64,000 nt of DNA from NCBI RefSeq assembly GCF_001667145.1, contig NZ_LZIF01000087.1:1-64000 (forward strand), written 5' to 3'. The stretch's first letter is position 1. Each line of letters begins with the position of its first letter. Under the pieces are notes generated by a model. The model had not been told where the DNA came from, searched no databases, and worked only from the letters and a program-made list of their open reading frames with translations. This DNA comes from Mycobacterium sp. 852002-51971_SCH5477799-a. Lineage in GTDB: Bacteria > Actinomycetota > Actinomycetes > Mycobacteriales > Mycobacteriaceae. A program made the position numbers and the translations under genes. Positions 8,772 to 16,890 of the stretch are shown in pieces.

Positions 8772-9794
8772 CTAGCAGCTTGGCGGCTGCCCACCCGACC
8801 CGATCGCATGCAGCGCATCCACTGCCTGGCCGAGCGTCTCGACCTTGACCAGCCGCAGGCCGGACGGATTGTCCGAGCTGGCCTCATAGCAGTTCTTCGC
8901 CGGCACCAGGAACACCGTTGCCCCGGCCGCGTGCGCGGCGACCATCTTGTGGGTGATGCCGCCGATCTGGCCGACCTTGCCATCGGACGAAATGGTCCCG
9001 GTGCCCGCGATGAAGTTCGACTTGGCCAGGTCCCCGGTGGTCAACTTGTCGACCACCGCCAGGCTGAACATCAGTCCCGCGGACGGTCCGCCCACGTTGG
9101 CCAGGTTGAAGTCCACAGTGAAAGGCGCCCATGGCGCGTCGAGAACCGCAACGCCCAGAAAGCCGTAGCCGCGGTCCTTGTTGGCACCCAGCGTGATCTG
9201 GGCCACCCCGGCCGGCTCGTTCTTGCGGCGGTAGTCGATTGTCAACACCTGGCCCGGCTTGGTGTTCTTCAGCAGCCCGGTGAACTCGTCGACGGTGGCC
9301 ACCGGGACGCCGTTGACCGCGTCGATGGCGTCACCGGTCTTGAGCTTGCCCGCCGAGGGGCCCGGCTCGGGAACCTTCGCGACCGTCACCGCCGCGGGGT
9401 ACTTGAGGTACCCCAGGGCCGCATAGGCGGCGCTGTCCTCGGATTGCTTGAAGTCCGCGTTGTTGGCCTTGTCGACGTCCTCACGCGACTTGCCCGGCGG
9501 ATAGATGAGGTCGCGGGGCACCAGCTGTTCCTGGTCCGACAGCCACAGGGTCAACGCCTCGCCCAACGTCAAATCGTCGCGCTGGGACACCGTGGTCATG
9601 TTGAGGTGTCCGGTTGTCGGATGCGTCTGGGTGCCCTCGATCGCCACCACCTGCTTGCCGTCGACCTCGCCGAGCGTGTCGAAGGTGGGCCCGGGCCCCA
9701 GCGACACGAACGGCACCGTCACCACCGCCAGCAACACGCCGAACACCACGATCGGCACCAGCGCGACCATCAAGGTCAGGATGCGCCTGTTCAC
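8772..9794 (-). CDS. Membrane-anchored PDZ and Lon-like (S16) protease
   Basis: 340 aa, the length I recall for Rv3194c. One N-terminal membrane segment (LTLMVALVPIVVFGVLLAVV) anchors it with the rest outside. Residues about 115-200 form a PDZ domain (KTGDAIDAVNGVPVATVDEF). The C-terminal half is a Lon-type proteolytic domain with the catalytic Ser in GGPSAGLMFSL and the Lys in GGITHKMVAA. It belongs to the YlbL-type secreted Lon-like proteases. It probably acts in envelope protein quality control, possibly on its neighbour UPF0182 (inference from adjacency). Confidence 0.92.
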   Translation of the reverse strand: MNRRILTLMVALVPIVVFGVLLAVVTVPFVSLGPGPTFDTLGEVDGKQVVAIEGTQTHPTTGHLNMTTVSQRDDLTLGEALTLWLSDQEQLVPRDLIYPPGKSREDVDKANNADFKQSEDSAAYAALGYLKYPAAVTVAKVPEPGPSAGKLKTGDAIDAVNGVPVATVDEFTGLLKNTKPGQVLTIDYRRKNEPAGVAQITLGANKDRGYGFLGVAVLDAPWAPFTVDFNLANVGGPSAGLMFSLAVVDKLTTGDLAKSNFIAGTGTISSDGKVGQIGGITHKMVAAHAAGATVFLVPAKNCYEASSDNPSGLRLVKVETLGQAVDALHAIGSGGQPPSC

Positions 9795-9912
9795 GCCGAT
9801 CAGACTAGACGGCGGCCGCGGCGCGATGCTCGGCTACGACGTTCTACCGGGTTCAGCTACAAGCTGACCCGAGGTCGCGCCGGCTGACCGAGTGGTGAGT
9901 ACCGTTGGGGTT

Positions 9913-11289
9913 ATGGCTGACCTGCCTTTCGGCTTCTCCTCCGGAGACGACCCCGACAAACACGGGAAAAAGGATCCCGATTCGGGCTCGAACCCGTCCG
10001 ACCCGTTCGCCGCCTTCGGCATGAGCGGTGAATTCGGCATGGGCGACCTGGGGCAGATCTTCACCCAGCTGGGTCAGATGTTCAGCAGCGCGGGCACTGT
10101 CGGGCCCGGTGGAACCGCTTCGGGTCCGGTCAATTACGAACTGGCGCGGCGCGTCGCGACGAATTCGATCGGCTTTGTGGCGCCGGTTCCGGACACCACC
10201 AACTCGGCGATCGCCGACGCGGTGCGCCTGGCCGAAACCTGGCTGGACGGGGCCACGGCGCTGCCCGCGGGCACCACGAAGGCGCTGGGCTGGACGCCCG
10301 GCGACTGGGTCGACAACACGTTGGAGACGTGGAAGCGGTTGTGTGACCCGATGGCACAACAGATTTCGACGGTGTGGGCCGCGTCGCTGCCCGAAGAGGC
10401 CAAGAGCATGGCCGGCCCGCTCATGCAGATGATGTCGCAGATGGGCGGTATGGCGTTCGGGTCACAGCTCGGGCAGGCGCTGGGCCGATTGTCCCGCGAG
10501 GTGCTGACATCGACCGACATCGGTTTGCCGTTGGGGCCCAAGGGAATTGCGGCGGTGATGCCCGAAGCGGTCGAGTCGTTCGCCACCGGGCTGGAGCGCC
10601 CGCGCAGCGAGATCCTGACGTTTCTGGCGGCGCGCGAGGCCGCCCACCATCGGCTGTTCAGTCACGTGCCGTGGCTGTCGAGTCAACTGCTTGGTGCCGT
10701 CGAGGCGTATGCGATGGGCATGGAAATCGACATGTCCGGCATCGAGGAGCTGGCGCGCGACTTCAATCCGGCGTCACTGTCGGACCCCGGAGCGATCGAA
10801 AACCTGCTCGGGCAGGGCGTTTTCGAGCCCAAGGCGACGCCGGCGCAGACACAGGCACTGGAACGCCTCGAAACACTGCTCGCCCTGATCGAGGGGTGGG
10901 TGCAGGTGGTGGTGGCCGCCGCGCTGGGCGACCGGATTCCCGGGGCGGCCGCGCTGGGCGAGACGATGCGCCGTCGCCGGGCCAGCAGCGGCCCCGCCGA
11001 GCAGACCTTCGCGACGCTGGTCGGCCTGGAGCTGCGGCCCCGCAAGATGCGTGAGGCCGCCGCGTTCTGGGAGCGCCTGACCGAGGCCGCCGGGGTCGAC
11101 ACCCGCGACGGAATCTGGCAACACCCCGACCTGCTGCCCGACGCCGAGGACCTCGACGAGCCGGCGGGCTTCATCGACCGGGTCATCGGCGGCGACACCA
11201 GCGGGATCGACGAGGCCATCGCCAAACTCGAGCGCGAGGATCAGGGCCCCGATCGCCCGGGCGCCGACGGCGGCTCTGTGGATAACTGA
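9913..11289 (+). CDS. Zincin-like metalloprotease-fold protein (DUF2342 type, Rv3195-like)
   Basis: 458 aa from ATG 9913; GTG codons at 9892 and 9895 are alternative starts and would add up to 7 residues. The N-terminus is Gly/Asp-rich (ADLPFGFSSGDD). The core contains FLAAREAAHHRLFSHVPWL, which stands where zincins carry HExxH but here reads EAAHH, so activity is doubtful; the segment around GWVQVVVAAALGDRIPGAAAL follows. The family is often annotated as putative hydrolase or zinc-dependent metalloprotease. It is followed 36 nt later by a cyclodehydratase-like gene. Confidence 0.85.
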   Translation: MADLPFGFSSGDDPDKHGKKDPDSGSNPSDPFAAFGMSGEFGMGDLGQIFTQLGQMFSSAGTVGPGGTASGPVNYELARRVATNSIGFVAPVPDTTNSAIADAVRLAETWLDGATALPAGTTKALGWTPGDWVDNTLETWKRLCDPMAQQISTVWAASLPEEAKSMAGPLMQMMSQMGGMAFGSQLGQALGRLSREVLTSTDIGLPLGPKGIAAVMPEAVESFATGLERPRSEILTFLAAREAAHHRLFSHVPWLSSQLLGAVEAYAMGMEIDMSGIEELARDFNPASLSDPGAIENLLGQGVFEPKATPAQTQALERLETLLALIEGWVQVVVAAALGDRIPGAAALGETMRRRRASSGPAEQTFATLVGLELRPRKMREAAAFWERLTEAAGVDTRDGIWQHPDLLPDAEDLDEPAGFIDRVIGGDTSGIDEAIAKLEREDQGPDRPGADGGSVDN

Positions 11290-11325
11290 CCGGAGTTATC
11301 ACCCCCGGCGTGACACAGTTGCGCG

Positions 11326-12189
11326 GTGACTCAGCGGTGCCAGGCCGTCCTTTCCGCCTATGCGCTGGATCCCGCTTTGCCGGTGTTGCTGCGTCCCGAC
11401 GGTGCGGTCCAGGTGGGCTGGGACCCGCGCCGCGCGGTGCTGGTCCGCCCGCCGGATGGCCTGGCCGCCGCCGAGCTGGCCACGCTGTTGCGGACGATGT
11501 GGTCGCCGACCCCGCTCTCGGAGTTGCAGCGCCGCGCCCTCGACCGCGGCCTGACCGACGCCGACGGTCTGCGAAACCTCGTCGCGCAGCTCGTCGGTGC
11601 CGGCGTCGCCACCGAATGCGGGCGACCGCGCGCGCGGGCGGCCTCGGTGCGGATCCACGGGCGCGGGCCGCTATCGGAGCTGCTGGTGGAAACCTTGCGC
11701 TGCTCGGGCGCCCGGATCGCGCACAGCAGTCAACCGCACGCCGCGGTGTCGGCCGACGACGTCGACCTGGTCGTGCTCTCGGATTTCCTGGTCGCCGATC
11801 CGCGCATGGTGCGCGACCTGCACAACCAGGGCGTCGCGCATCTGTTGGTGCGGGTACGCGACGGCATCGGGCTGGTGGGTCCGCTGGTGATTCCGGGCGT
11901 GACCAGCTGCTTAGGGTGCGCGGACCTGCACCGCCGGGACCGCGACGCGGCGTGGCCGGCCATCTGCGCGCAGCTGCGCGAAACCGTCGGCGTTGCCGAT
12001 CGGGCCACCGTGCTGGCGACCGCGGCGCTGGCGCTCAGCCAGGTCAACCGGGTGATCGCCGCCGTGCACGGGCAGGAGGCGGCCGAGCCCGCGCCGCCCC
12101 AGACGCTGAATGCAACCCTGGAATTCGATCTGCACTCCGGCGCGATCCTCACGCGACCGTGGACCAGGCACCCGTTGTGCTCCTGTTGA
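11326..12189 (+). CDS. Stand-alone cyclodehydratase / E1-like C-domain protein (Rv3196-like)
   Basis: 287 aa from GTG 11326. The middle (VDLVVLSDFLVADP, LHNQGVAHLLVRVRDGIGLVGPLVIPG) resembles the ThiF/E1-like part of TOMM (thiazole/oxazole-modified microcin) cyclodehydratases. The zinc tetrathiolate is complete: SCLGC near residue 200 and CSC at the extreme C-terminus. No YcaO protein or flavin dehydrogenase is seen nearby, so this is not a standard TOMM cluster. It sits between a zincin-like gene and an ABC1 kinase. Function unknown; a role in peptide recognition is inference from the fold. Confidence 0.8.
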   Translation: MTQRCQAVLSAYALDPALPVLLRPDGAVQVGWDPRRAVLVRPPDGLAAAELATLLRTMWSPTPLSELQRRALDRGLTDADGLRNLVAQLVGAGVATECGRPRARAASVRIHGRGPLSELLVETLRCSGARIAHSSQPHAAVSADDVDLVVLSDFLVADPRMVRDLHNQGVAHLLVRVRDGIGLVGPLVIPGVTSCLGCADLHRRDRDAAWPAICAQLRETVGVADRATVLATAALALSQVNRVIAAVHGQEAAEPAPPQTLNATLEFDLHSGAILTRPWTRHPLCSC

Positions 12190-12268
12190 CGCACACTCAG
12201 CGCGGCGCTTGGTGTCGTGGTCGCGGGCCGCACGCCGTTCGCTTCGCCGACCTGCGCTTACGAAGTGT

Positions 12269-12284
12269 GACAACGAGTGTTGTC
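12269..12284. promoter_or_regulatory. Inverted repeat upstream of the ABC1 kinase
   Basis: GACAAC-GAGT-GTTGTC, a perfect 6+6 bp inverted repeat, lies 28 nt before the ABC1 kinase ATG. It may be an operator or a small leader hairpin; nothing identifies the partner protein. Confidence 0.4.
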
Positions 12285-12312
12285 GACATCTCTCCACATC
12301 GCGCTGGCCATC

Positions 12313-13656
12313 ATGGATGATGGATGCGTGGCAGACATCAAAAGGGGCCGTGCTGCGCGGAACGCGAAGCTGGCCAGCATCCCGGTGGGATTCGCCGGCC
12401 GGGCAGCGCTCGGATTCGGTAAACGGCTGACCGGGAAGTCCAGGGACGAGGTCCAGGCCGAGCTCCTGGAAAAGGCCGCCCACCAACTGTTCACCGTCCT
12501 CGGTGAGCTCAAGGGCGGCGCGATGAAGGTGGGCCAAGCCCTGTCGGTGCTGGAGGCCGCGATTCCCGAGGAGTTCGGCGAGCCGTACCGCGAAGCGCTG
12601 ACCAAGCTGCAAAAGGACGCCCCGCCGCTGCCCGCCGCCAAGGTGCACCGCGTGCTCGATGCGCAGCTGGGCACCAAGTGGCGCGAACGATTCAGCTCGT
12701 TCGACGACACTCCGGTTGCCTCGGCCAGCATCGGTCAGGTCCACAAGGGCGTCTGGTCGGACGGCCGTGAGGTGGCGGTCAAGATCCAGTACCCGGGCGC
12801 CGACGAGGCACTGCGGGCCGACCTCAAGACCATGCAGCGCCTGGTCGGGGTGTTCAAGCAGCTCGCGCCGGGCGCCGACATCCAGGGCGTGGTCGATGAG
12901 CTCATCGAGCGCACCGAGATGGAGCTGGACTACCGGCTGGAGGCCGAGAACCAGCGCGCCTTCGCCAAGGCATATCACGACCACCCGCACTTCGCGGTGC
13001 CGCGCATCGTGGCCAGCGCGCCGAAAGTGGTGATCCAGGAGTGGATGCAGGGCACCCCGATGGCCGAAATCATCCGGCACGGCACCACCGAACAGCGCGA
13101 CTTGATGGGCACGCGACTGCTCGAGCTCACCTTCGATGCGCCGCGCCGGCTGCAGATGCTGCACGGCGACGCCCACCCCGGCAACTTCATGCTGCTCCCC
13201 GACGGCCGCATGGGTGTGATCGACTTCGGTGCCGTCGCGCCCCTGCCCGGCGGGTTGCCGATCGAGCTCGGTATGACCATCCGTCTAGCCCGTGACAAGA
13301 ACTACGACATGCTGTTGCCGACGATGGAGAAGGCCGGCTTCATTCAGAAGGGCCAGCAAGTGTCGGTGCGTGACATCGACGACATGCTGCGCCAGTACGT
13401 CGAACCGGTCGAGGTCGAGGTTTTCCACTACACCCGCAAGTGGCTGCAGAAGATGTCCGCCATCGAGATCGATCGGTCGGTGTCGCAGATCCGCACGGCG
13501 CGCCAGATGGACCTGCCGCCCAAACTGGTCATCCCGATGCGGGTGATCATGTCGGTGGCCGCGATCCTGTGCCAGCTCGACGCCCACGTGCCGATCAAGG
13601 CGCTGTCCGAAGAGCTGGTGCCCGGCTTCGCCGAACCCGACAGCGCGGTCGTCTAG
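12313..13656 (+). CDS. ABC1/UbiB-family atypical kinase (Rv3197-like)
   Basis: 447 aa from ATG 12313, equal to the length I recall for Rv3197; GTG 12328 (VADIKRGR) is an alternative, and neither has a strong Shine-Dalgarno. The UbiB fold is clear: the KxGQ-type motif GGAMKVGQALS, the ASIGQVHKG Ala/Gly loop, the Lys in VAVKIQYPGAD, the ExD-type ligand in ERTEMELDYRLEAEN, the catalytic HGDAHPGNFMLL and the metal-binding VIDFGAVAP. Despite old labels it is not an ABC transporter. In M. tuberculosis the homologue is reported to belong to the WhiB7 regulon and to affect macrolide susceptibility. It converges on whiB7 with 11 bp between stops. Confidence 0.92.
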   Translation: MDDGCVADIKRGRAARNAKLASIPVGFAGRAALGFGKRLTGKSRDEVQAELLEKAAHQLFTVLGELKGGAMKVGQALSVLEAAIPEEFGEPYREALTKLQKDAPPLPAAKVHRVLDAQLGTKWRERFSSFDDTPVASASIGQVHKGVWSDGREVAVKIQYPGADEALRADLKTMQRLVGVFKQLAPGADIQGVVDELIERTEMELDYRLEAENQRAFAKAYHDHPHFAVPRIVASAPKVVIQEWMQGTPMAEIIRHGTTEQRDLMGTRLLELTFDAPRRLQMLHGDAHPGNFMLLPDGRMGVIDFGAVAPLPGGLPIELGMTIRLARDKNYDMLLPTMEKAGFIQKGQQVSVRDIDDMLRQYVEPVEVEVFHYTRKWLQKMSAIEIDRSVSQIRTARQMDLPPKLVIPMRVIMSVAAILCQLDAHVPIKALSEELVPGFAEPDSAVV

Positions 13657-13667
13657 ATCCCCTCGCT

Positions 13668-13940
13668 CTAAGCGGCGGCCCCGTCCTGCCGGCGGCCCTT
13701 GCGCGGGCGTCCGCGCGGCCGTTTGAAGCTCAGGACCGAGCCGCGGTCGATGATTTCGCCGCCCCACACACCCCAGGGTTCGGCCCGTTCCAACGCGGCG
13801 GTCAGGCACTGCCGCCGCACCGGGCAGCCGGCGCACAGCGCCTTGGCCCGCTCGAGATCGGCCGGGGTATCGGCGAACCACAGGTCGGGATCGCCGACGT
13901 GACACGGCAGGGCTTGTCTGGGGACCGTCGGTGCCGACAT
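13668..13940 (-). CDS. whiB7: WhiB7 transcription factor
   Basis: 90 aa from ATG 13940. Four Fe-S cysteines are Cys13, Cys36, Cys39 and Cys45; the EPWGVWGGE turn that contacts SigA follows; and the C-terminus carries the AT-hook RGRPRKG that identifies WhiB7 among Wbl proteins. It activates intrinsic antibiotic-resistance genes together with SigA. It lies at the end of a leader of about 340 nt that holds a promoter, a uORF and a strong hairpin, all described separately. Confidence 0.97.
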   Translation of the reverse strand: MSAPTVPRQALPCHVGDPDLWFADTPADLERAKALCAGCPVRRQCLTAALERAEPWGVWGGEIIDRGSVLSFKRPRGRPRKGRRQDGAAA

Positions 13941-14016
13941 GTCCTACCACCTACTTCCTGATCTGGATTGCTTTGCAGTGATCCGGACCAGGTCGAAGAG
14001 TTGCCGACCTACAACT

Positions 14017-14054
14017 ATGGCCACGGATCCTGGTGACTTCGGGTCCGTGGCCAT
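14017..14054 (-). terminator. Attenuator-like hairpin in the whiB7 leader
   Basis: ATGGCCACGGA and TCCGTGGCCAT form a perfect 11-bp stem around a 16-nt loop. It lies 23 nt after the uORF stop and 76 nt before whiB7. Only a weak T-rich stretch (AGTTGTAGGT) follows. In other mycobacteria a uORF-linked terminator in the whiB7 leader controls expression, so this is the expected attenuator. Confidence 0.75.
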
Positions 14055-14077
14055 CTGGGAGAAAACCGGGCTGGTGC

Positions 14078-14245
14078 TTACCTTGCCTTCGGCGGGCTCC
14101 CGACATCTACGGACGCGTCGGTCACGGCGGCGGCGCGATGCTTACGCGCGGCCGCCGGGGCGGCGTGTGCGGCATGGAAGGTACCCGCGGCCAGGACAGG
14201 GCGGGTCGCGCGAGCCACGCCTACACCAAACGCGTCGTTGATCAT
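14078..14245 (-). CDS. whiB7 leader uORF, 55 aa
   Basis: ATG 14245 is preceded by a strong ribosome binding site (GGAGAAGGAGGG). It encodes 55 residues beginning MINDAFGVGVARATRP and ending VGSPPKAR, rich in Ala, Arg and His, and stops at TAA 23 nt before the attenuator-like hairpin. Published work on mycobacterial whiB7 leaders describes such a uORF whose translation controls readthrough when ribosomes are inhibited. The product probably has no function of its own. Confidence 0.75.
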   Translation of the reverse strand: MINDAFGVGVARATRPVLAAGTFHAAHAAPAAARKHRAAAVTDASVDVGSPPKAR

Positions 14246-14287
14246 CGTGGCCACCCTCCTTCTCCGTAGCGCCGAGTTGCGGTTTCG

Positions 14288-14328
14288 AGGGTAAACGGTC
14301 ACCGCCGATGACCACAACCGATTTTTAA
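14288..14328 (-). promoter_or_regulatory. whiB7 promoter with WhiB7 AT-rich element
   Basis: Read on the minus strand: an AT-rich block TTAAAAAT (14328-14321), a 3-nt gap CGG, a -35 TTGTGG (14317-14312), an 18-nt spacer and a -10 TACCCT (14293-14288). An AT-rich block just before the -35 is the known WhiB7 target of its AT-hook, so this promoter looks autoregulated. The block begins only 16 nt from the stop of uvrD2. Confidence 0.7.
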
Positions 14329-14344
14329 CCAGCGGGTTTGCCGG

Positions 14345-16456
14345 TCAGCGCCCGCGGACCAGTTCCAACACGTCGGGGCCGTACTGTTCCAGCTTGCGGG
14401 CGCCGATGCCGGGAATCCCGATCAGCGCCTCCTCGTCGTCGGGCAGCAGCTCGGCGATGGCGATCAGCGTGTTGTCGGTGAAGACGACATAGGCGGGCAC
14501 CTTCTGCTCCTTGGCGATGTCCAGCCGCCAAGCCTTGAGCCGCAGCAACAGATCCTCGTCGATGTCGGCGGCGCAGGTCTCACAGCGCCGCAGCATGATA
14601 GCTGCCGGGGTGGTCAGGTTGCTGTTGCAGATCCGGCAGCGGGTCGCGGTGGCGCGGTTACGCCGGGACTTGTTCGGCGCGGCGTCGGCCCGCGCTTGCG
14701 GCGCAATGCCGTTGAGGAACCGCGATGGCTTGCGGCTCTGGCGCCCGCCGGGGCTGCGGGCCGACGCCCAGCTGAGCGCCAAATGCATACGGGCCCTGGT
14801 GATTCCGACGTAGAGCAACCGCCGCTCCTCCTCGACCGCTTCGCTTTCGGCGCCGTGCGCCAACGCGTGCGAGATGGGCAACGTGCCGTCGGCGAGTCCG
14901 ACCAGAAACACCGCGTCCCACTCAAGTCCCTTAGCCGCGTGCAGCGACGCCAGCGCGACGCCCTGCACCACCGGTGGATGCCGGGCGTCGGCCCTGGTTC
15001 GCAGTTCGGCCACCAGCCGGGGGAAGTCGAGCTGCGGTCGCTGGGCCACCTCGTCGTCGACGAGCTCGGCCAGCGCGGTCAGGGCCTCCCAGCGCTCCCG
15101 GGCCCGGGTGCCGACGGGTTCCTCGGCCGTCAGCCCCAACGGCTCCAGGATCGCGCGGACCACGGTGGGCAGGGGCTCCCGCAGGGGCTCGGCGCCGCTG
15201 CGCTCGGCGCCGCGCTGCAGCGCCAGCAGGGCCTGCTTGATCTCCTGGCGGTTGAAAAATCCCTCGCCGCCGCGAACCTGATAGGGAATCCCAGCCTCGG
15301 TCAACGCCTCCTCGTAGATCTCCGACTGAGCGTTGACCCGGTACAGCACCGCGATTTCCGACGGCGGGGTGCCGGATTCGATGAGCCGCTTGATCGACAC
15401 CGCCACCGCGGCGGCCTCGGCGGGTTCGTCAGGATGCTCGTGGAACGACGGCGCCGGACCCGGCGCCCGCTGACCCACCAGGTGCAGCTTGCTGCCGGCG
15501 ACCCGGCCGCGGGCCGCCGCGATCACCTGGTTGGCCAACGACACCACCTGCGGGGTGGAGCGGTAGTCGCGCTCCAGGCGCACCACCGTGGCGTCGGGGA
15601 ACTGGCGGGAGAAGTCGAGCAGGAACCGCGGAGACGCCCCGGTGAACGAGTAGATGGTCTGGTTCGCGTCGCCCACCACCGTCAGGTCGTCGCGATCGCC
15701 CAGCCACGCCGTCAGCACCCGCTGCTGCAACGGCGTGACGTCCTGATATTCGTCGACGACAAAGCAGCGGTACCGGTCCCGGAACTCCTCGGCCACCGCG
15801 GCATCGTTTTCGATCGCGGCCGCGGTGTGCAGCAACAGGTCGTCGAAATCGAGCAGGGTGACGTTCTCGTCGCGGACCTTGAGCGCCTCGTAGGCGGCGT
15901 AAACGGTGGCGACGCGGGCGGCGTCCAGCGGGATGTCGCGCGCGGCGGCGGCCACCGCGGCCGGATATTCCTCCGGTCCGATCAACGACGCTTTGGCCCA
16001 CTCGATCTCGCCGGCCAGGTCCCGCACGTCGACGGTGCTGGCGTTGATCTTTGCGCGGCCGGCCGCCCGGGCGACGACGGCGAACTTGCTGTCCAGCAGC
16101 TGCCAGCCCGTGTCGCCGACCACCCGCGGCCAGAAATATCGCAGCTGCCGGTGGGCGGCCGCGTGGAACGTCAGCGCCGACACCGCGCCGACGGAGGTAC
16201 CTGCGTCCGCCACGGCGTCGATCGTCCGCAGCCTCGCGCGCATCTCCCCCGCTGCCCGCTGGGTGAACGTGACCGCCAGCACCTGACCGGCCGCGACGTG
16301 ACCGCCGGCGACCAGCTGGGCGATCCGGTGCGTGATGGTTCGGGTCTTTCCCGTTCCGGCGCCGGCCAGCACGCAAACCGGGCCGCGGGGAGCCAGCACG
16401 GCCTCGCGCTGCTCGTCGTCCAGCCCGGCTGTCAATGGATCGGCGACCGTCGGCAT
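14345..16456 (-). CDS. uvrD2: UvrD2 DNA helicase with HRDC domain
   Basis: 703 aa from ATG 16456; this start ([14 protein letters not shown]) aligns residue for residue with the M. tuberculosis N-terminus I recall, and ATG 16465 would add three. Superfamily 1 motifs include the Walker [38 protein letters not shown] and [15 protein letters not shown]. Near residue 600 is a tetracysteine CRICN...CETC (spacing x2, x14, x2), and the tail carries an HRDC domain ([21 protein letters not shown]). These are the features of UvrD2, an essential helicase in M. tuberculosis. Divergent from mycoredoxin. Confidence 0.95.
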   Translation of the reverse strand: MPTVADPLTAGLDDEQREAVLAPRGPVCVLAGAGTGKTRTITHRIAQLVAGGHVAAGQVLAVTFTQRAAGEMRARLRTIDAVADAGTSVGAVSALTFHAAAHRQLRYFWPRVVGDTGWQLLDSKFAVVARAAGRAKINASTVDVRDLAGEIEWAKASLIGPEEYPAAVAAAARDIPLDAARVATVYAAYEALKVRDENVTLLDFDDLLLHTAAAIENDAAVAEEFRDRYRCFVVDEYQDVTPLQQRVLTAWLGDRDDLTVVGDANQTIYSFTGASPRFLLDFSRQFPDATVVRLERDYRSTPQVVSLANQVIAAARGRVAGSKLHLVGQRAPGPAPSFHEHPDEPAEAAAVAVSIKRLIESGTPPSEIAVLYRVNAQSEIYEEALTEAGIPYQVRGGEGFFNRQEIKQALLALQRGAERSGAEPLREPLPTVVRAILEPLGLTAEEPVGTRARERWEALTALAELVDDEVAQRPQLDFPRLVAELRTRADARHPPVVQGVALASLHAAKGLEWDAVFLVGLADGTLPISHALAHGAESEAVEEERRLLYVGITRARMHLALSWASARSPGGRQSRKPSRFLNGIAPQARADAAPNKSRRNRATATRCRICNSNLTTPAAIMLRRCETCAADIDEDLLLRLKAWRLDIAKEQKVPAYVVFTDNTLIAIAELLPDDEEALIGIPGIGARKLEQYGPDVLELVRGR

Positions 16457-16593
16457 GGCGTCCATCTTGGCAGCGGTCGCCGACAAACCCGGCGCATCGC
16501 CACGCCCTAATCGGCGGGACTGGCGTGTCGCCCCGGCGAGTCGCCGGATCTCATGGCGCATCCCGCCTGACGACCGGGCGGCACCCCCGGCGC

Positions 16594-16619
16594 GGAATGC
16601 ATCGTGGTCGGGCTACGTT
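16594..16619 (+). promoter_or_regulatory. Candidate SigH promoter for mycoredoxin
   Basis: GGAATG, 16 nt, then CGTT fits the SigH pattern GGAAYA-N16/17-SGTT apart from the last -35 base. The expected start of transcription falls at or a few bases before the ATG at 16628, so the mRNA would be leaderless. Mycoredoxin genes are known SigH targets in related actinobacteria. Confidence 0.5.
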
Positions 16620-16627
16620 TACGAACT

Positions 16628-16882
16628 ATGACCTCTGCCCCGCTCACCGTTTACACGACGTCCTGGTGCGGTTACTGCCATAGGCTCATGACGGTGCTGA
16701 AGTCCAACGGCATTCCCTACGAGGCGGTAGACATCGAACACGACGCGGCGGCCGCCGATTTCGTCAGCTCGGTCAATGGCGGAAACCGGACGGTTCCGAC
16801 GGTGAAGTTCGCCGACGGGTCGACGCTGACCAACCCGAGCGCCGCCGAAGTGAAGGCGAAGCTGGCCGAGGCCGGCGCCTAG
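16628..16882 (+). CDS. mrx1: Mycoredoxin-1 (glutaredoxin-like, mycothiol-dependent)
   Basis: 84 aa from ATG 16628, the length I recall for Rv3198A. The redox centre is WCGYC (CxxC) in TVYTTSWCGYCHRL, followed by the cis-Pro motif TVPTVKFADG and a C-terminal helix. Mycoredoxins reduce mixed disulfides between proteins and mycothiol in the cytosol. No Shine-Dalgarno precedes the ATG, in line with a leaderless transcript. It converges on nudC (stop codons 8 nt apart). Confidence 0.93.
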   Translation: MTSAPLTVYTTSWCGYCHRLMTVLKSNGIPYEAVDIEHDAAAADFVSSVNGGNRTVPTVKFADGSTLTNPSAAEVKAKLAEAGA

Positions 16883-16890
16883 GCGCCCGG

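Noticed and set aside
7380..9887. 835-codon open frame on the plus strand
   Set aside because: It lies antisense to UPF0182 and the PDZ protease, both strongly recognised. Its composition (Gln, His, Arg, Asp-rich) is typical of high-GC mirror frames.
14696..16510. 604-codon open frame on the plus strand
   Set aside because: Antisense to uvrD2 and of mirror-frame composition.
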